DNA of 64,000 nt from the NCBI GenBank assembly GCA_013398615.1, contig VZSR01001685.1, forward strand, positions 1,835,874 through 1,899,873. Reading direction: 5' to 3'. The position numbers and the translations under genes are program-made. Below, piece by piece: positions 36,340-49,300 of this stretch. The DNA comes from Brachypodius melanocephalos (Eukaryota; Chordata; Aves; Passeriformes; Pycnonotidae). A model generated the notes under the pieces. That model ran no database searches. It had not been told where the DNA came from and was given only the letters and a program-made list of their open reading frames with translations. Position 1 is the first letter of the stretch, and every line of letters begins with the position of its first letter.

Positions 36340-37655
36340 ACCCCTCAGAAAAGTGGCATTTTATTCGGGAAGGAGGAAATCAACATGCAGCAGACAACAT
36401 GGGTTCACAAAAGGAGTCTTACACAACTAATTTGACATATTTTTATGATAAAGTCTTCTGTCTGTGTGTGAAGGGAAGGTGGTGGAAGTAGTTTTTCTGG
36501 GTTTTACTAAGGCTGTTGATACTGTGCCTCACAGCATCCTTCTGGAGGAGTTGTCCAACTGTGGGGTGAGTGTTTTTAGGGTGTGCTGGGTGAAGAAGGG
36601 CAGAGCTCAAAGGAGTGTACTGAATGGGGCTATATCTGTCAGGCAATTGACAGTAGTGTTCCTCAGGGTTCTATTTTAGGGCCTGTTCTGTTCAATATAT
36701 TTATCGATACTATATCAATATATTCATTAGCTATCTGAATGCAGGAGCTGAATACATCATTAGCAAGTTTGCTAATGATACCAAGCTGGGAGCTGCTATT
36801 GACTCTCTTGAGGCATAGGATGCCTTGCAGAGGGATCTAGATAGATTGGAGCATTGGGTGATCAATGGGATGAAATTTAACAAGAACAAATGCCATATCC
36901 TGCTCCTAGGGTGGAGTAATTTCGGGCAGAGTAATAAACTGGGAGAGGAATGGCTGGAGAGCAGTCTTGCAGGCAGGAACCTGGGGGTGCTGGTCTGCAG
37001 CAGGCTCAGTGTGAGTCAGCAGAGTGCCCTGGAAGTCCTGAGGACAAATGCCATCCTGGGACGCCTGAAACAGTGTAATCAGCCAGTCAAATGAAGTGAT
37101 TGACCGGCTCTATTCAGGGTCGGCGTGGCCTCACCTTGAGCACTTTGTGCAATTCTGCACTCACAATTTAAGAAGGATATAAATGTCCTTCACTGAATCC
37201 AGAGAAAGACCAAAAAAAAAAAAAAAAAGCAGCTGAAAGGGCTGGAGTGAATGTCCTTGGAGGAGCAGGTAGGGATTTTAAACTTGTCTAGTTTGGAGAA
37301 AATCAGGTTGTGGGGCAGCCTCATGGCTCTCTGCAGCTTCCTGAGGAGGAGAAGTGGAGAGGGGAGCACTGAACCCATCATCCCCAGTGTCCAGTGACAG
37401 CAATGGTTCAAAGCTGTGCCAAGGGAGGTTTAGGCTGAATATTAGGCAGCATTTCTTTACTGAGAGTTTGGTCAAACACTGGAATAGGCTTCCTAGAAAG
37501 GTGATCAATGCCCTGAGACTATCAGTGCTTAAAAGGCATTTAGACAATACCCTCAACAACACGCTTTAACTTTTGGTCAGCTCCGAGGTGGTCAGACAAT
37601 TGAGTAGATGGTCATTGTAGGTCTCTTCCAGCTGAGCTATTTTAATCTATTTTAT
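36340..37655 (+). mobile_element. Longest CR1 LINE copy: RT domain to 3' end, catalytically dead
   Basis: About 1.3 kb of CR1 ORF2 and 3' region. A frame from 36464 reads VVEVVFLGFTKAVDTVPHSI, the counterpart of the family's VDVVYLDFSKAFDTVSHSI (RT motif A); the aspartate is replaced by glycine (36500-36502). Motif B (PQGSILGPVLFNIF, about 36661-36702) is intact but in another frame. Motif C reads FANDTKLGA (36768-36794) instead of FADDTKLGG. LDRLEHWVINGMKFNKNKCH and LGVLVCSRLSVSQQSALEVL follow. An internal A17 run is at 37212-37228. The 3' end has an ATTTTAATCTATTTTATTCC type tail rather than ATTCTATG, which points to a different and older CR1 subfamily. Confidence 0.93.
37212..37228 (+). 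repeat. A17 run inside CR1
   Basis: Seventeen A residues interrupt the CR1 3' region. The CR1 sequence continues on both sides, so this is expansion of a short A run rather than a tail. Confidence 0.85.
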
Positions 37656-39098
37656 TCCAAACACAGTGTTACCCACTGTTTCCACATCAACTAGTAAGGG
37701 ACCACAAGATCGCATAAATCATTATTTTCAATCTTTCTGTGCTTGTAACAATATTAAATAAAATATATGTTTATGGAATTAAGCAAAGTTTAATACAGCA
37801 TTATGAAATTTTTTTCCATGTCTTTTCTTTTACTGTGTTTACAATCGGTTCGTAAAATTGATCCACATAAAAGATTCATGCTATTTATTATCTTAAAAAG
37901 GAAAATAGGAGAGACTATTTTTTTCTACTGGAAATCCACTGCTTTGGGCACCACTCATCTCAAAAGATGAAGAACAGCTCAGTTGTTTGCAACCAGATTT
38001 AAGGTTAGTTTTCTTGGCATTCCCACGATTATGCTTAGTGACCTTGAGCAAATCACTCATGCACAAATCTGTGTATCTTCACTTCCCACATGTAAAATGT
38101 GAAGAGGAATGGGTGGGAATATTGGTATATGGCAAATATCATAGGTGTGTATTTAAGATCAGGAAACATTCTAGTATTATGGAAAGGTCATAAATTAGCA
38201 TTCTAAAACATTCTCAACTGCAGCCACGGTAATCATGCATCATCTTATTTTGACTCACTTTCAAGTGACTAATTTATGGGTTTACTTCTTCAGAGAGGCC
38301 TCTGCTAAAGTTCTTTGTGCATATAAAGATGAAATAAATATTTTATTTAGACAATGAAAGTAGATGAGTTTTCTCTGTCTCTGGGAATAGGGAGAAATTA
38401 TGAAACATTAAGGCATCTTGTGTTATCTATAAGAGATAAGAAAGAAAATTTTAAAAGTGCTATTCAGGAGGCGCCTGAAAATAAAATATGATCAATAAGT
38501 GAACAGAAAGATATGTGTGGGATAAATGTCAATATTAACTGTCTCAAAAGAAACTAAAATTTCTTCCTGAGAAAGAAAAGATACTGTACTGACATTTTGA
38601 AATATAAATTTTAAAATTAGCATCATGTGACGATGTTTTATTATCACTATGATTTTTAGTCCAGCCAGGTGCATCCCACCTGCTGGGTAGTATAATACAG
38701 TGAACACATATGAAAGGGTTTATAGTTGAGTTAGACAGAGCAGCAGAAACTAGCTTCTGGTTTGATTTCCCTCAATATCCATGTTGTACTACCAAGCTGT
38801 TAGCACAGAAATGTTCTCCAGCACCAATTAAATGTTATTTGTTTTTCCTACAGATTTAGAAATAGAGACAAGAAAGACGGTATATATTCATAATATCATT
38901 TGACTTGAAGTTTAGCCACAGTTATTACTGTGGGCTGAGAAGATACTCTGCATCTTATAAGTATTTTGGCCAGTGTTGAAACCATATTTTATCTCTAAAA
39001 CAACTATACTTCTAGTGGCTTGTCAGAGGGAAAAAAAGAAAATGATCTTATCTCTAAAGTTTATCTAAATGATACAAGCTTTCATCAGTAAGCTGTTG

Positions 39099-39172
39099 TA
39101 TTGCCACATTTTCAAGTGCTTCAGTGCAACTCTAGAAGTACATTTGTCTGTTACAGCACTTGAAAATCAATA
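39099..39172. other. Hairpin-forming inverted repeat, pre-miRNA-like
   Basis: ATTTTCAAGTGCT (39108-39120) and its exact complement AGCACTTGAAAAT (39155-39167) enclose a 34-base loop. Five more pairs (TATTG 39099-39103 with CAATA 39168-39172) can form below after a 4-base bulge. Short CAG/CTG and CAA/TTG pairings can form inside the loop. The 5' arm contains AAGTGCT, the seed of the vertebrate miR-302/372 family. The hairpin works on either strand. I do not recognise it as a known miRNA, and a 13-base match can arise by chance in AT-rich DNA. Confidence 0.3.
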
Positions 39173-40292
39173 ATTATACACTTTCCATTTCTATTTTGCA
39201 CATCAGCATTTTCAATGCAGCCATTTCACACACTGTGGCGTTGTGAAGACACTGACATAAGAAAAGCAGATGGAGTTTTAGAGAAAGTATGTCATTTCAC
39301 AATGAATTGAACAAGACCAGAGATCTTTTGTCTAACATAAAACCTTGAACCAGTGAGCTAATAAAGAGAGGAAGTTTGAATTATGAGAAAAAGAATTATA
39401 GATCTTATTTTATTGTCAATTCTTGTAAGTCATACATGTTTAAGCTTCATTGAAAAATTGTCTCACAGCATCTCTGTACCTTGTTGATGAACTTGTGAGT
39501 CAGTTATTGGCAACAAAGACAGGATTCCCTCATTGTATATCCCTTAGTGTGTCCTGAGGGGTAATGGCTGGGATACGTTCAGCATTGCAAACATGAAAGA
39601 GAGTTAAAAATATATAAAGGTAGCCAAAATACAGATACTTCTGCTCTAGCACCCCATCTCCAGCAGCAGCCTAAAGCTCAGAGAGTATCATAAGAACATC
39701 TTATTCCCACCTTCCAAGCATCTGTAGCTCTGAGAATTCCTCAGAAAAAAAATGTGATTCCTGTGTAATCAATAATCTTTAATGCTTTTCATTTTTTTGT
39801 ATGTTACAAAGGAAATCAAGAAATCTCACGATTCTCTCCTAGAAAGGACATAGTTTTAAATACAACTATAGCCCTCAGATAAGTTTTCAGCTTATAGGGA
39901 TACAAAGAATGAAACAAACACATTGCTGAGCAATTACAGCAATCCTTGTGAAACGGAATCTGCACATACTCATTATCAATTGCATGTGGCAAACAAAATT
40001 ATAATTTATGTCTCACTTCATAGCTGAAAATTGATGATGTTTTTATAAATTGTGAATTTTCTAAAATTCTCAAAATTGCTTAACATATTTATGTTACTTC
40101 CCATGTGACATTTACAATTTTTTACATGGGACAATTAATAAAATAAAATTTAAATAAAAATGTGATATGTAGACAATAAGATAAATTTGAGATGCATTAA
40201 TTTTATTTTGTGATGAGTATAAGAAAAAGGAAAGGCTATTTCTTTAATCTAAATGTGCATGTGATAACATTTGGGTACTTAAAATACAATAT

Positions 40293-40322
40293 TTTTTCTT
40301 CTTCTTCTTTTTTTTTTTTTTT
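40293..40322. repeat. (CTT)n-T tract
   Basis: Three to four CTT units run into about 15 T residues. Confidence 0.85.
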
Positions 40323-43272
40323 AATGAAAGAAAAGCGTAATACACACATCACCCTGGTAGAACTGGGGGTACTGTGATACAGATATTTGTTTCCACTGCT
40401 GTATGAAGGCAAAACACACAAGCAAAGCAAGAAACAAACCACTGACTTCCATTTCAGACTCAATGTCTTCCCAGGACAGAACATGAACATCTCTCATATA
40501 CCATGCATATTCTAAAGTCCTTTTCCAAAAGGTGAAATATGGGACAATTTAATTAAATCCATATTTTACTTTGGAAGAGCATAGTTAGAGCAACTGGAAG
40601 GGAACAACAATGGCCAACATACCTTCTAAATAGGTGCACCCTGACTCTAGCATATTATCCCTGGTTTTTATAGAAATCAGAATATGTAGAAACAATGCAT
40701 AGAGTATTCCTATATATATCTGACTTTTCTTCAATGAAATTTTCTTGTATGTCTTTATGAACAGTATTTGCCTCTCCTCTTTGCTGTTAGTCTTGTTGCT
40801 GCAGGGCTTTTTGGTGATCTCCCATATCTTCACTCACTGTCATGGTAGAATCTCCAACAGCAGGCAAGGAACTTTGTCTGGTCCCAAATCCTGTGTTCAC
40901 TTTTTTCTGCCTCTTTGCTCTGAAACAGAATTTTTAAAAAAGTGTGACCACAACACAAAACAGAAAAGTCAGTTCAAGTTCAAACAGTTGCAGCTCAAAT
41001 TTCTTCTAAGAAAAAGATTTCAATAGGAGACATTAGAATTTAGATGAGAAAACCTTTCTGTATTGTACACATTGGATACTTTTTCAGCAGATTCCTTAGT
41101 AAGAAATGAAAAAGTATAGGGTTTTAGAGAAATTACTTGGAATTGTCTTTCACAGTGAGAAGCAAGCTGCACTTTTGATGACTTGGAGCCATTATTTAGT
41201 GATTGGCAGTTCCGAACTTCAGTCCTATTGCTGAAGATACATTTAAAGTACTTACTTTCAACTCATGGACATTTTTATGGCAAGAAGGGAAAGTGGGGAA
41301 TAGTGTAATAGATCAAAGAGGTCTCAAACTCCTCATTTGATAGAATTCTAGTGACTAGTTTAGCATAACATCTTCATATTGAATTAATAACAATAAGATA
41401 CTATAAGCACTCTAAAATTTATCATTGAAACATTACTATGCTAAATAGTATATTAGTTTTTTGTAATATTTGAGTTGATAAATCGCACTCCTAGTAATGA
41501 TGTGCAGAAGACCAAGAACACCCACTCAAAACTGTTTGACAGAAACTGACTATTACACCCTGGGGAATTTAGTGCACAATGAACAGACAGCAGGCTGGCA
41601 CAGAACAACAGAGATTTATCAAAATTTAGGATCTTAAGTATGCCCAGAGTAGATGCACTGCAAACTGACTCAAGAAGACTACGTTAAGTAGTAAGAGTGA
41701 GGAAATCATGTCAGATCTAAACTGTTTCTCCATATTACTAGATTTATCTTATCCACGATTAATTTATTGTTCTTTAATCTGAGGGACATACATCTCCAAT
41801 TCCCTCTATTTAATCTTTTTGCACTTTCATTCAAGTCCTACCAAAAGCCACGGTGCAATTGCTGTTTCTTGTCCTCTTCATGTGTCCTGAACAGGTTTTC
41901 AGAAAAGGGAATTCACAAATACATTGGTTTACTCTTGATTCTGCGACTTCAAGAGTCTTGCGAATAAAGTCTGAATAAAAGTCCAAGGAACTTGAGACTT
42001 TTTAGCAAAATGTGGAGACTTTTTGCCACTGCGAAGGTACTCAGTTACTTTGCAATTGTAATTCATTTGTAAATCCACTCCCTGGTAGTGTGGATGGGTC
42101 AGTCATGCCACTGTGCACACACATCTAATTTAACCTGCCCACTATTTATAAAACAACATTGTTCTTAGAAAAAACAGTGTCACATGTCAAAAGAATTTAA
42201 GCTGCCAAAGTGTAAAAGCCTTTGAGATGGCATAGCAGTGTAATTGTTTACAGCATCAGGGACTCCATGGTGCTCCTGTCTACTGATTAACGTCCCCACT
42301 AATTATTCCAGATGCAGACTGATTGCCAAGCCCTACATCAGTAAGAATCGATAAGCTGGCAAGTTCTTCACCCTGCTGGATACACACGACTAGGCTGTGA
42401 AGCAGCTTGGTTGCTGTTACTGAATTTTACTGGAATCCTTTTGAAATAGATGGCTGTTTCCTTTCTAATTACATTCATTTAATGATTTCCAATAATGACT
42501 TTGCCTTATAAAAAATTCTGGATAAGTTCTATGAACAACTCCTTATTAAAATACTTGTGCAAAATTACTCAGAGTTCTATCCTTTCCCATTCATTTGCTA
42601 ATCAAAAATATATTAATATAAACTAAAAATAGAATTCCTAAAACTAGCAACTGAAAAATTTTTAAATTAAATTTAAAGAAAACGAACTAAAATATATGAA
42701 AAAATATTAGGTGTAACTGATGGCTATGGGAATAGCCGTTGTAAATTTTCAGAACAAATCAAGTTATTTGTTTTTAAAATATTTCTTATTTAAACATTTC
42801 ACAAACGATTAGTCTGGCGTTCCTAGATATCATCTAAGGTTATTAACATCCATAAAAAGGTGGAACACTTTCATTATGCTTTCTATTTCATATTTAAACT
42901 AATGCAGCTGCACATATAATGAGCCGCTAACAAAACTGCTGTATGAATATTAGAATTATAAGCTTTGAATGTTTGGACAAAAATACTCACACTTGCCAGA
43001 AATGATTACATCTTCCTTAAAAGACTAGTCCTGATCTGTAGTGTCTTATAAGACTGAAGAGTGTCTATTGACCAGCTAAAGTACAACAATGTCCTTTTAT
43101 TTCTGAACTGGTTTACACAGCTTCCAGTAAGAAGCCCTGAGATCACTGCTTTAATGAAGGGAATTTTTGCCAGGATATAACTGGAGTAAGTCACATTTAT
43201 GTCAAAAGGATTGGGCCCAGTTCCTCTTCTCTGCTACATCATATATTTCTTCCAACTAGTTCTGGACTTCTG

Positions 43273-43280
43273 TGACGTCA
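43273..43280. promoter_or_regulatory. Perfect cAMP-response element palindrome
   Basis: TGACGTCA, the full CREB/ATF site, with a preserved CpG in AT-rich surroundings. No promoter or transcript is recognisable nearby, so a function is uncertain. Confidence 0.25.
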
Positions 43281-43590
43281 ATGTGTGTATTCCATGTGAT
43301 GGAAGCAATGAACAACCTATTTAAATGGGAACTTTTATGAAGATTGGACCATAAAAAAATTAAGGGAAACTTTCCCTTTGATATTTTGCATCATCCAACC
43401 TTGAAAGCATGTGATATCCAGGAGATGATGTTGCAAGAAGTTGTTGTATTTTGCTGCTCAGCTGGAAGGACACTGGGAGCCAAGTGAAATAGGAAACTTT
43501 GCTGCCAGCTGGAACTGGATGGGGTTCCTTGGGGCAGACAGGGAAGAAGACAGTTGCCTGAATGCTCAAGTAACAAAGAAAAGACAGCAG

Positions 43591-43820
43591 AAAATGGCCT
43601 CAAGTTGTGCCAGTGGAGGTTTAGATCGGATATTAGGAAAAAATTCTTCACTAAAAGGGTTGTCAAGCACTGAAACCAGCTGCCCAGTGCTCTGGAGGTA
43701 TTCAAAAGATGTGTGGATATGGCACTTATGGACATGGTTTAGTGGTGCTGGGTTAACTGGTGGACTTAATGATCTTGAAGGTCTTTTCCAACCCAAAGGA
43801 TTCCATGATTCTATGGTTGT
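43591..43820 (+). mobile_element. CR1 LINE 3' terminus, strongly 5'-truncated
   Basis: Begins with AAATGGCCTCAAGTTGTGCC, followed by AGTGGAGGTTTAGATCGGAT, TTAGGAAAAAATTCTTCAC and CAAGCACTGAAACCAGCTGC. It ends GGTCTTTTCCAACCCAAAGG and ATTCCATGATTCTATGG. These are the CR1 3' untranslated blocks in order. Frames here (43391-43848, both strands) are not genes. The 150 bases upstream are GC-richer but were not recognised. Confidence 0.94.
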
Positions 43821-46800
43821 ACGGTCCTGGTTGTGCAAAGCCTGGTGAGCTCTGCAGCTGTTGCTGTTGCTTTAGCCATCTGTTTGGCTAGCTCTGACAG
43901 TGAGCCAAAACCCATCTGCATGTGGAAGGGCTACTCAGCTATATTCCAAATTACCTCCAAACAGGGACTAAGACTATGGGAAAGTTAAAAATAAAAGTAA
44001 TAAGAAACTGCTCTTGAAGAAAATTTTAAAAATTTGGTATAAATGAATAAGCAAAATAAAGTGCATGGGTTTCAAACTCCAGATAAATGAGAGAAACATT
44101 TTAAAGCCCTTTTCCTAACAGCAGACAAATAGAAAATGCTATCAAAGTCAGCTAACAAAATCACAAAAAGCCACAAGCATATAAAAGGGCAGCATACCAT
44201 ATGTCCACCAATATCTGGTACAACAGAAACATTAAGAAAGCCATTAAGAGAGTCTCCCCATTGTGCCCAGGTATACAATAACATATGGTACATTTCCTGC
44301 TTCACTGTGCATTTCCTTGCTTTTGTTGTTTAGCATCACTAATTTAGAGCTCAATTAATATAGTTTGTGCACGCATTTCTCCACAGAATATTTTTTTTTA
44401 AATTTCACTGCTGTTTAAATTAATCTGTTTTTTAGTGCAAGTGCACAGTAAGTATTAATGGAAGGTAGGATTCTTTCCAAATCTTAATTAGATGGAAGAG
44501 CTAGATAGAACTATTTTAAGGTAGCTACACATGATACTTTAATTATTATTGTCATCTTATTTAATCCTCACACAATTTGCTGTAATGATTCTACAGAGAG
44601 ACATTATGAGGATGCTGTTTGTTTTAATCAATGATGACTTTCCAAGGACAGATGTGTGTATTTCTCAGGGGTATAGATTAGAGGCAAAATAGTAAGGGAC
44701 TAATGTAGCAGTGGTAAAGAAAATACAGCAAGAAATGTAAGGTGACTATATTCTGATAAATATCCACCTGTAGATGTGGAGAAGAGAGGGAAATGGAGAT
44801 GTATGAAATATTTTTCTCCTTTAAGGACATTTATTCTTGAAAAGCTAAAGCTTAAGGAATTTCCAGATTTCCAAAAACAAGATGGAAGCTATTTGTAAAA
44901 CACATTATCTCTCTTTTTGGTATTTACGGATTCCGTATGCCTCTTAGACAAGATGAATTTTGCCATACTAGCTCAATCCTACCAAGGTCCTTATTTGAAT
45001 TCAGAACTACTATGGAATCTGAAAAACAGTTCTTTTCTCAAAAGAATGCTCTTAAATATCTCATATGCCTTTCTAAATGACATATATTGTGTCGTGAGTT
45101 TGATACAGAAAATGAAATAAGAATGAAAATGAGCCCTTATCACTAAAATCTCAAATACTTGCATCAGAAATGTTTTGATCAAGTAATTTAGACCAAATAA
45201 TTAATATCCCGGATATGTCATTTTTAAATATAAAATATGAGAATTCACTTAGTGATAATCAATAATAAATTTCAGTTCAGAACCACTCCAATTTGTCATT
45301 TATTGTCTCAACAGTGGTGCTATGCTAACCTATTTTCATGTGAGGATATGAAAGGAAGGAATCTCTGGTATGAAACCAGAGAGGTATGAGTTAAGAAAGG
45401 AAACTACTATAAGCTTGAGCTAGCATCTACTGCTATAAACTAAACTACAATTTTAGACATTTATTTATTAATAAAATAATTAATATTCTGAGTGGAATTA
45501 CAGGCTAATGCCCAAGTTATAGAACATGGATTTATGTCAGCTTCTGCTTTAATTAAAACATATTTGCCACTTAGCATTAGGGGACTGTGAAAGATCATGA
45601 GTGAACATATGGATATTGAATTAGGTTTCAAATTTTTACACTGCAGAATTTACTCAGACCCATTATAAACTCACCCACTATGCCATTCCAATCTCTAAAA
45701 TTACTATATGTGCTCTCGAACAGCATGATTTTTCTTTAAATGTTAAATATTGTGTTTCCTTTGAGATCCACAAAAGCACAAGGGATCTTTTTCTATATTT
45801 CCCATTAAATTATTTTTGTTTTTTGAACTCATGAAAAAATTATGCTTTTATTTTCATTACAAGAAAATGTTTGTGTTTTCCTATATAATTATAAACCATT
45901 TTAACTTCAAATTTTATGTCAGAATAGATTTCCCAAGTACATTTCTGGGTACAATGTATTACAATAGGTACCACTGAAATTCACTATACAATTACATGTA
46001 ATAATTTCCCTAAAATAGAATATGACAAAATGAATATTTTGATCAACCAAACCCTTTGCTTTTGTATCACAGGAGCTGTGCTGAAATTTTGAACAAGTTA
46101 CCCACTGTAAGAACTTTTAGAATGGTAGAGGATAAATACAACTTAGTGTCTGCTTAATAGGAAAAGACTCCTTTGAATGGTCTTTCATAAACTCAGGTCT
46201 TGTTAACAGTGGGTTTCCAAAAGAATAATCATTCCCATTTATAATATAATTATTTCACTGTTCTGACATGGAATTCTGACACATACTAAACATTAAAATT
46301 ACCTTTAAAATAAGAGCTATCCTTTTCTTAAATTCTTAATTCTCAGATATTCACATATCTTTGCTCATAGTAGCTTTGCATAATAACATGTTTCTTCAAT
46401 TATAATATTTTAGAATATGACCATTGTAGGCTATGGGATGATCAAATAAGATGACGTTTCCTTTCAACTACATGATAACAGAAAATTCAATCCATTCTTC
46501 CCAACAAAATAAACGCAAGAAGTAAAAATTTCACCTTTAGGGAAGTGATAGTAATAGGGGAGTAATGGCCTCTCTACTTTTGGTTTCTAGATTACTTTGA
46601 ACCTCCTGGAATAAACCAGAATATCAACATCATCTGCTTTTACGCTGAAAGTATTAAGAAAAAAAAACATTTTTCAAAGTTTGTCAGAAAACACTGTTTT
46701 CTCCTATGTCCATCTCCATTTATCACTCATATAATTTTGCCAGTAAATATTTAATTTCTTGCATATTACAGTAAGATTTCAGAAAATTTCCTTATGTTTG

Positions 46801-46877
46801 AAAAGAAGGTATGCTTCAGCATTTTTTCTCTTGCTAAGCACGCATTTAGGCTAAATACAAACTGATTTTGCCATTTT

Positions 46878-46911
46878 GCTCATTATTCAAAGCATTTTCT
46901 CATTATTCAAA
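46878..46911. repeat. Short direct duplication
   Basis: CTCATTATTCAAA appears at about 46879-46891 and again at 46899-46911, a local tandem duplication of about 20 bases. Confidence 0.75.
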
Positions 46912-48478
46912 ACTTTACATTTGTATTGCAAGCGCTCAAAATTTAAATATATTTGAAAGTAAAAATGGAAAAAGAGATATCAAGAATATTGAAGGATGCA
47001 GATAGTATAGGTGGCTGTTTTAGGACTTGTAAGTAGATACAAGAAGTCTCACTTGTATAACATGCTTTAATATTTCTTTTAAATGTTTTTAATATTTCTT
47101 TTTTAAAATGCTTTCTGATTTTGAACACAGGAATAGCTCCTCTGGTCCTACAAAGAAGAAGATATAAATAATATATACATTCCTTTCTGTTTTAAGAAGT
47201 GTGATTTGCATAGAATATTTTCTGTGAGCAATTTTTTTAAGAATTGAAGAAAGGCTAAGAAAGTGCATTTGGCACAAGCCCTTTTCTCATTCATTTTTTA
47301 AAATACATTAAGATTCACTTGCCACAACAATATCTCCACCTACATAATCTCCAAGCCAATAAAAATCATGATCATTTCCCTTCCCAGCAATTACATGGTT
47401 GCCAGCTTCAATTTAGTTCCTTTTACCCTTTCAGAATACTTAACTTTCAGCAGTTGCTCAGCATGCATCTTCACTGCTTGCCTCTTACTTCTTCCAGGTA
47501 TGAAAGATATAGAACTCTGAAGCAGACATTAATTTTCCTCCTCATGTCCCTTATTCACTTTCTATTTTCCATCCAAATATGTCAGGGAAACTAAATTAGG
47601 TATTTTCAGAATTATATTGGGGAGGTTCTTTGTACTTTTCAACGAAAACACTACAGTGTGCTAATATTTAGCTTGAAAATCAAGTTCACCTCAAAATAAG
47701 GAAAAAAATCCCATGTACGCTCCAGAAAATAAATAATTTAATTCCCAAAAAATTACTTAGTATATTGCGGTATCATTCAATATTATGCCTCCTAGTTATA
47801 GTCATTGAATGAAAATTATATGAGAGTTCTGGGAAGCACTAGAGAGTTATGCCACATGCTATGTTCTGCCTTGGATCATTGCCCAAAACACTGCTCATCT
47901 TTGAGTGCTAAAGTCTGATATCTCTTGAACCGGCTGGAGTAGGAACAAATACTGTGCATGACTGCTGTGCTGCGATTACCAGCTCTGCAACAGTGAAAGC
48001 ATTTCTTTTAAAACTTGCAAAGCTAGAGACAGAACGTGAATACATGCATTACAATTAGTCATTCTGCTCCCTGCCACTCCTCCCAGCTTCAAATTCTGAC
48101 ATGATAGCAGCTACTATCTCACCAGCTGTTAGAGATATCACGCAGCTAGGAAATCATATAACTGGAAGCTGGAACCTCAGCTTCCAAACATCACAAAGCA
48201 CTAATCTCTACTTCTGTGGCTAGTATGGTCTTGACTGCTGAAATCATGTGGGAGTGAAAAGCAACAAATGGTGATGGTAATCTGGTGACGTGAGGGTTTT
48301 GTTATCTTAGGACCTTCCATGTCTGATAAAAAAAGTACAAGGACTCTTATGTATGCAAACAGCAGGGGGAAAGCTCTGATACCAAAATGGGAGTAAAGCT
48401 GACAAAGACAAAAAGCAGTGAAAAAGTAAAGCAATTAAAGATGAGGTAAAACACAAGTAGATAAGATACAGAGCATGA

Positions 48479-48503
48479 TTTTTTTTTTCTCTTCTCTTCT
48501 CTT
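48479..48503. repeat. (CTCTT)n pyrimidine repeat
   Basis: A T run followed by CTCTT units. Confidence 0.8.
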
Positions 48504-48949
48504 GTCATTTTCTTGTAACATTGTTTTATCTATTCAGCAACGTGTTGGGAAAACAAATTGGTATTTGCGAAATACCATTCATAGGTCTGGTAAAAATTAA
48601 CAATAATACTTTTCTAAGTTTGGGGGGTTTTGGGGTTTTTTTTTTTTGGTAGGAAAGGATGCCTGAAAATTTCCATATCTCAATTACATTATTGATGCAC
48701 CTAGTTTGCAATGCATTTCAGGATAAGTTGGCCTATTACCTACACACACCTTTGAAAAGTCTAATTTTAGTGTCTCTGGATTACAACGATGCCAGGACAA
48801 AATTCATAATGAAATGATTGTGTTTCTACTGTCTATTTCTCTGGTACTCCTCTAGCATCCAGAACCATTGCATCAGGAATGTCTGAGGATCTGTGCATGT
48901 TTAGTACTTTCAGGATTCTCTCATTGTTCTGTTGCCCAGCAATTCAGAT

Positions 48950-49300
48950 AACCAGTTCTGGATCCAGACAATGCACTTACTGTCCTCAGTATGCTTGGAA
49001 ATGGTTTCCAGGTTTAGCTGTCACATTTTTGGGGATCAAGGTGAGATTGATTGTCCTGTGCTTTCCCATCTCCATCTTCTGTCCCTTTCCTTGCGAAAGG
49101 CTGTGCAAACTGCTGCCTCAGTTTGCTTCTCCTGTTATCCTTGCTCTCACCCAGGCTTCAGTGACCCCTCTTTCTCATGCCTGGCCAACAACAGTGCCAT
49201 GCTCAGCTCATCTCCTCCCTCCACCATTCTGTAAATCTCATTCACACCCCTCTCAGCTCTCTGTTTATGAGTGGAACCGTCCAAGACTCTTTCCTTGAAG
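48950..49300 (-). mobile_element. Old CR1 ORF2 fragment (minus strand)
   Basis: The minus strand around 49035-49060 encodes RTINLTLIP, the counterpart of the CR1 RPVSLTxIP motif at the start of the reverse-transcriptase domain. Just upstream on that strand (about 49080-49100) a degraded version of the FKKGKKEDPGNY block can be followed with frameshifts. The rest of the interval is GC-richer and probably belongs to the same copy, but is too diverged for me to align by eye. No 3' tail is present. The 139- and 100-codon plus-strand frames (48879-49298, 48932-49234) are antisense shadows of it. Confidence 0.6.

Larger units (their letters stand above)
37656..43590. other. AT-rich single-copy sequence, no gene supported
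   Basis: About 5.9 kb without a supported gene or recognised retroelement. It holds a 13-base inverted repeat (39108-39167), a CTT/T tract (40293-40322), a CRE-type palindrome (43273-43280), and a stretch at about 42000-42600 rich in homeodomain-like and NFI-like words. Open frames of up to 94 codons are without motifs. Confidence 0.5.
43821..48949. other. AT-rich single-copy sequence, no gene supported
   Basis: About 5.1 kb with nothing supported as a gene. Locally duplicated words occur (TCATTATTCAAA twice within 46880-46911; TTAATATTTCTTT twice within 47070-47102). A CTCTT repeat lies at 48479-48503 and a G/T-rich tract near 48620-48650. Confidence 0.55.

Noticed and set aside
48879..49298. 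139-codon plus-strand open frame rich in Pro, Ser and His
   Set aside because: It is antisense to a diverged CR1 ORF2 fragment. It shows no signal peptide plus domain pattern.
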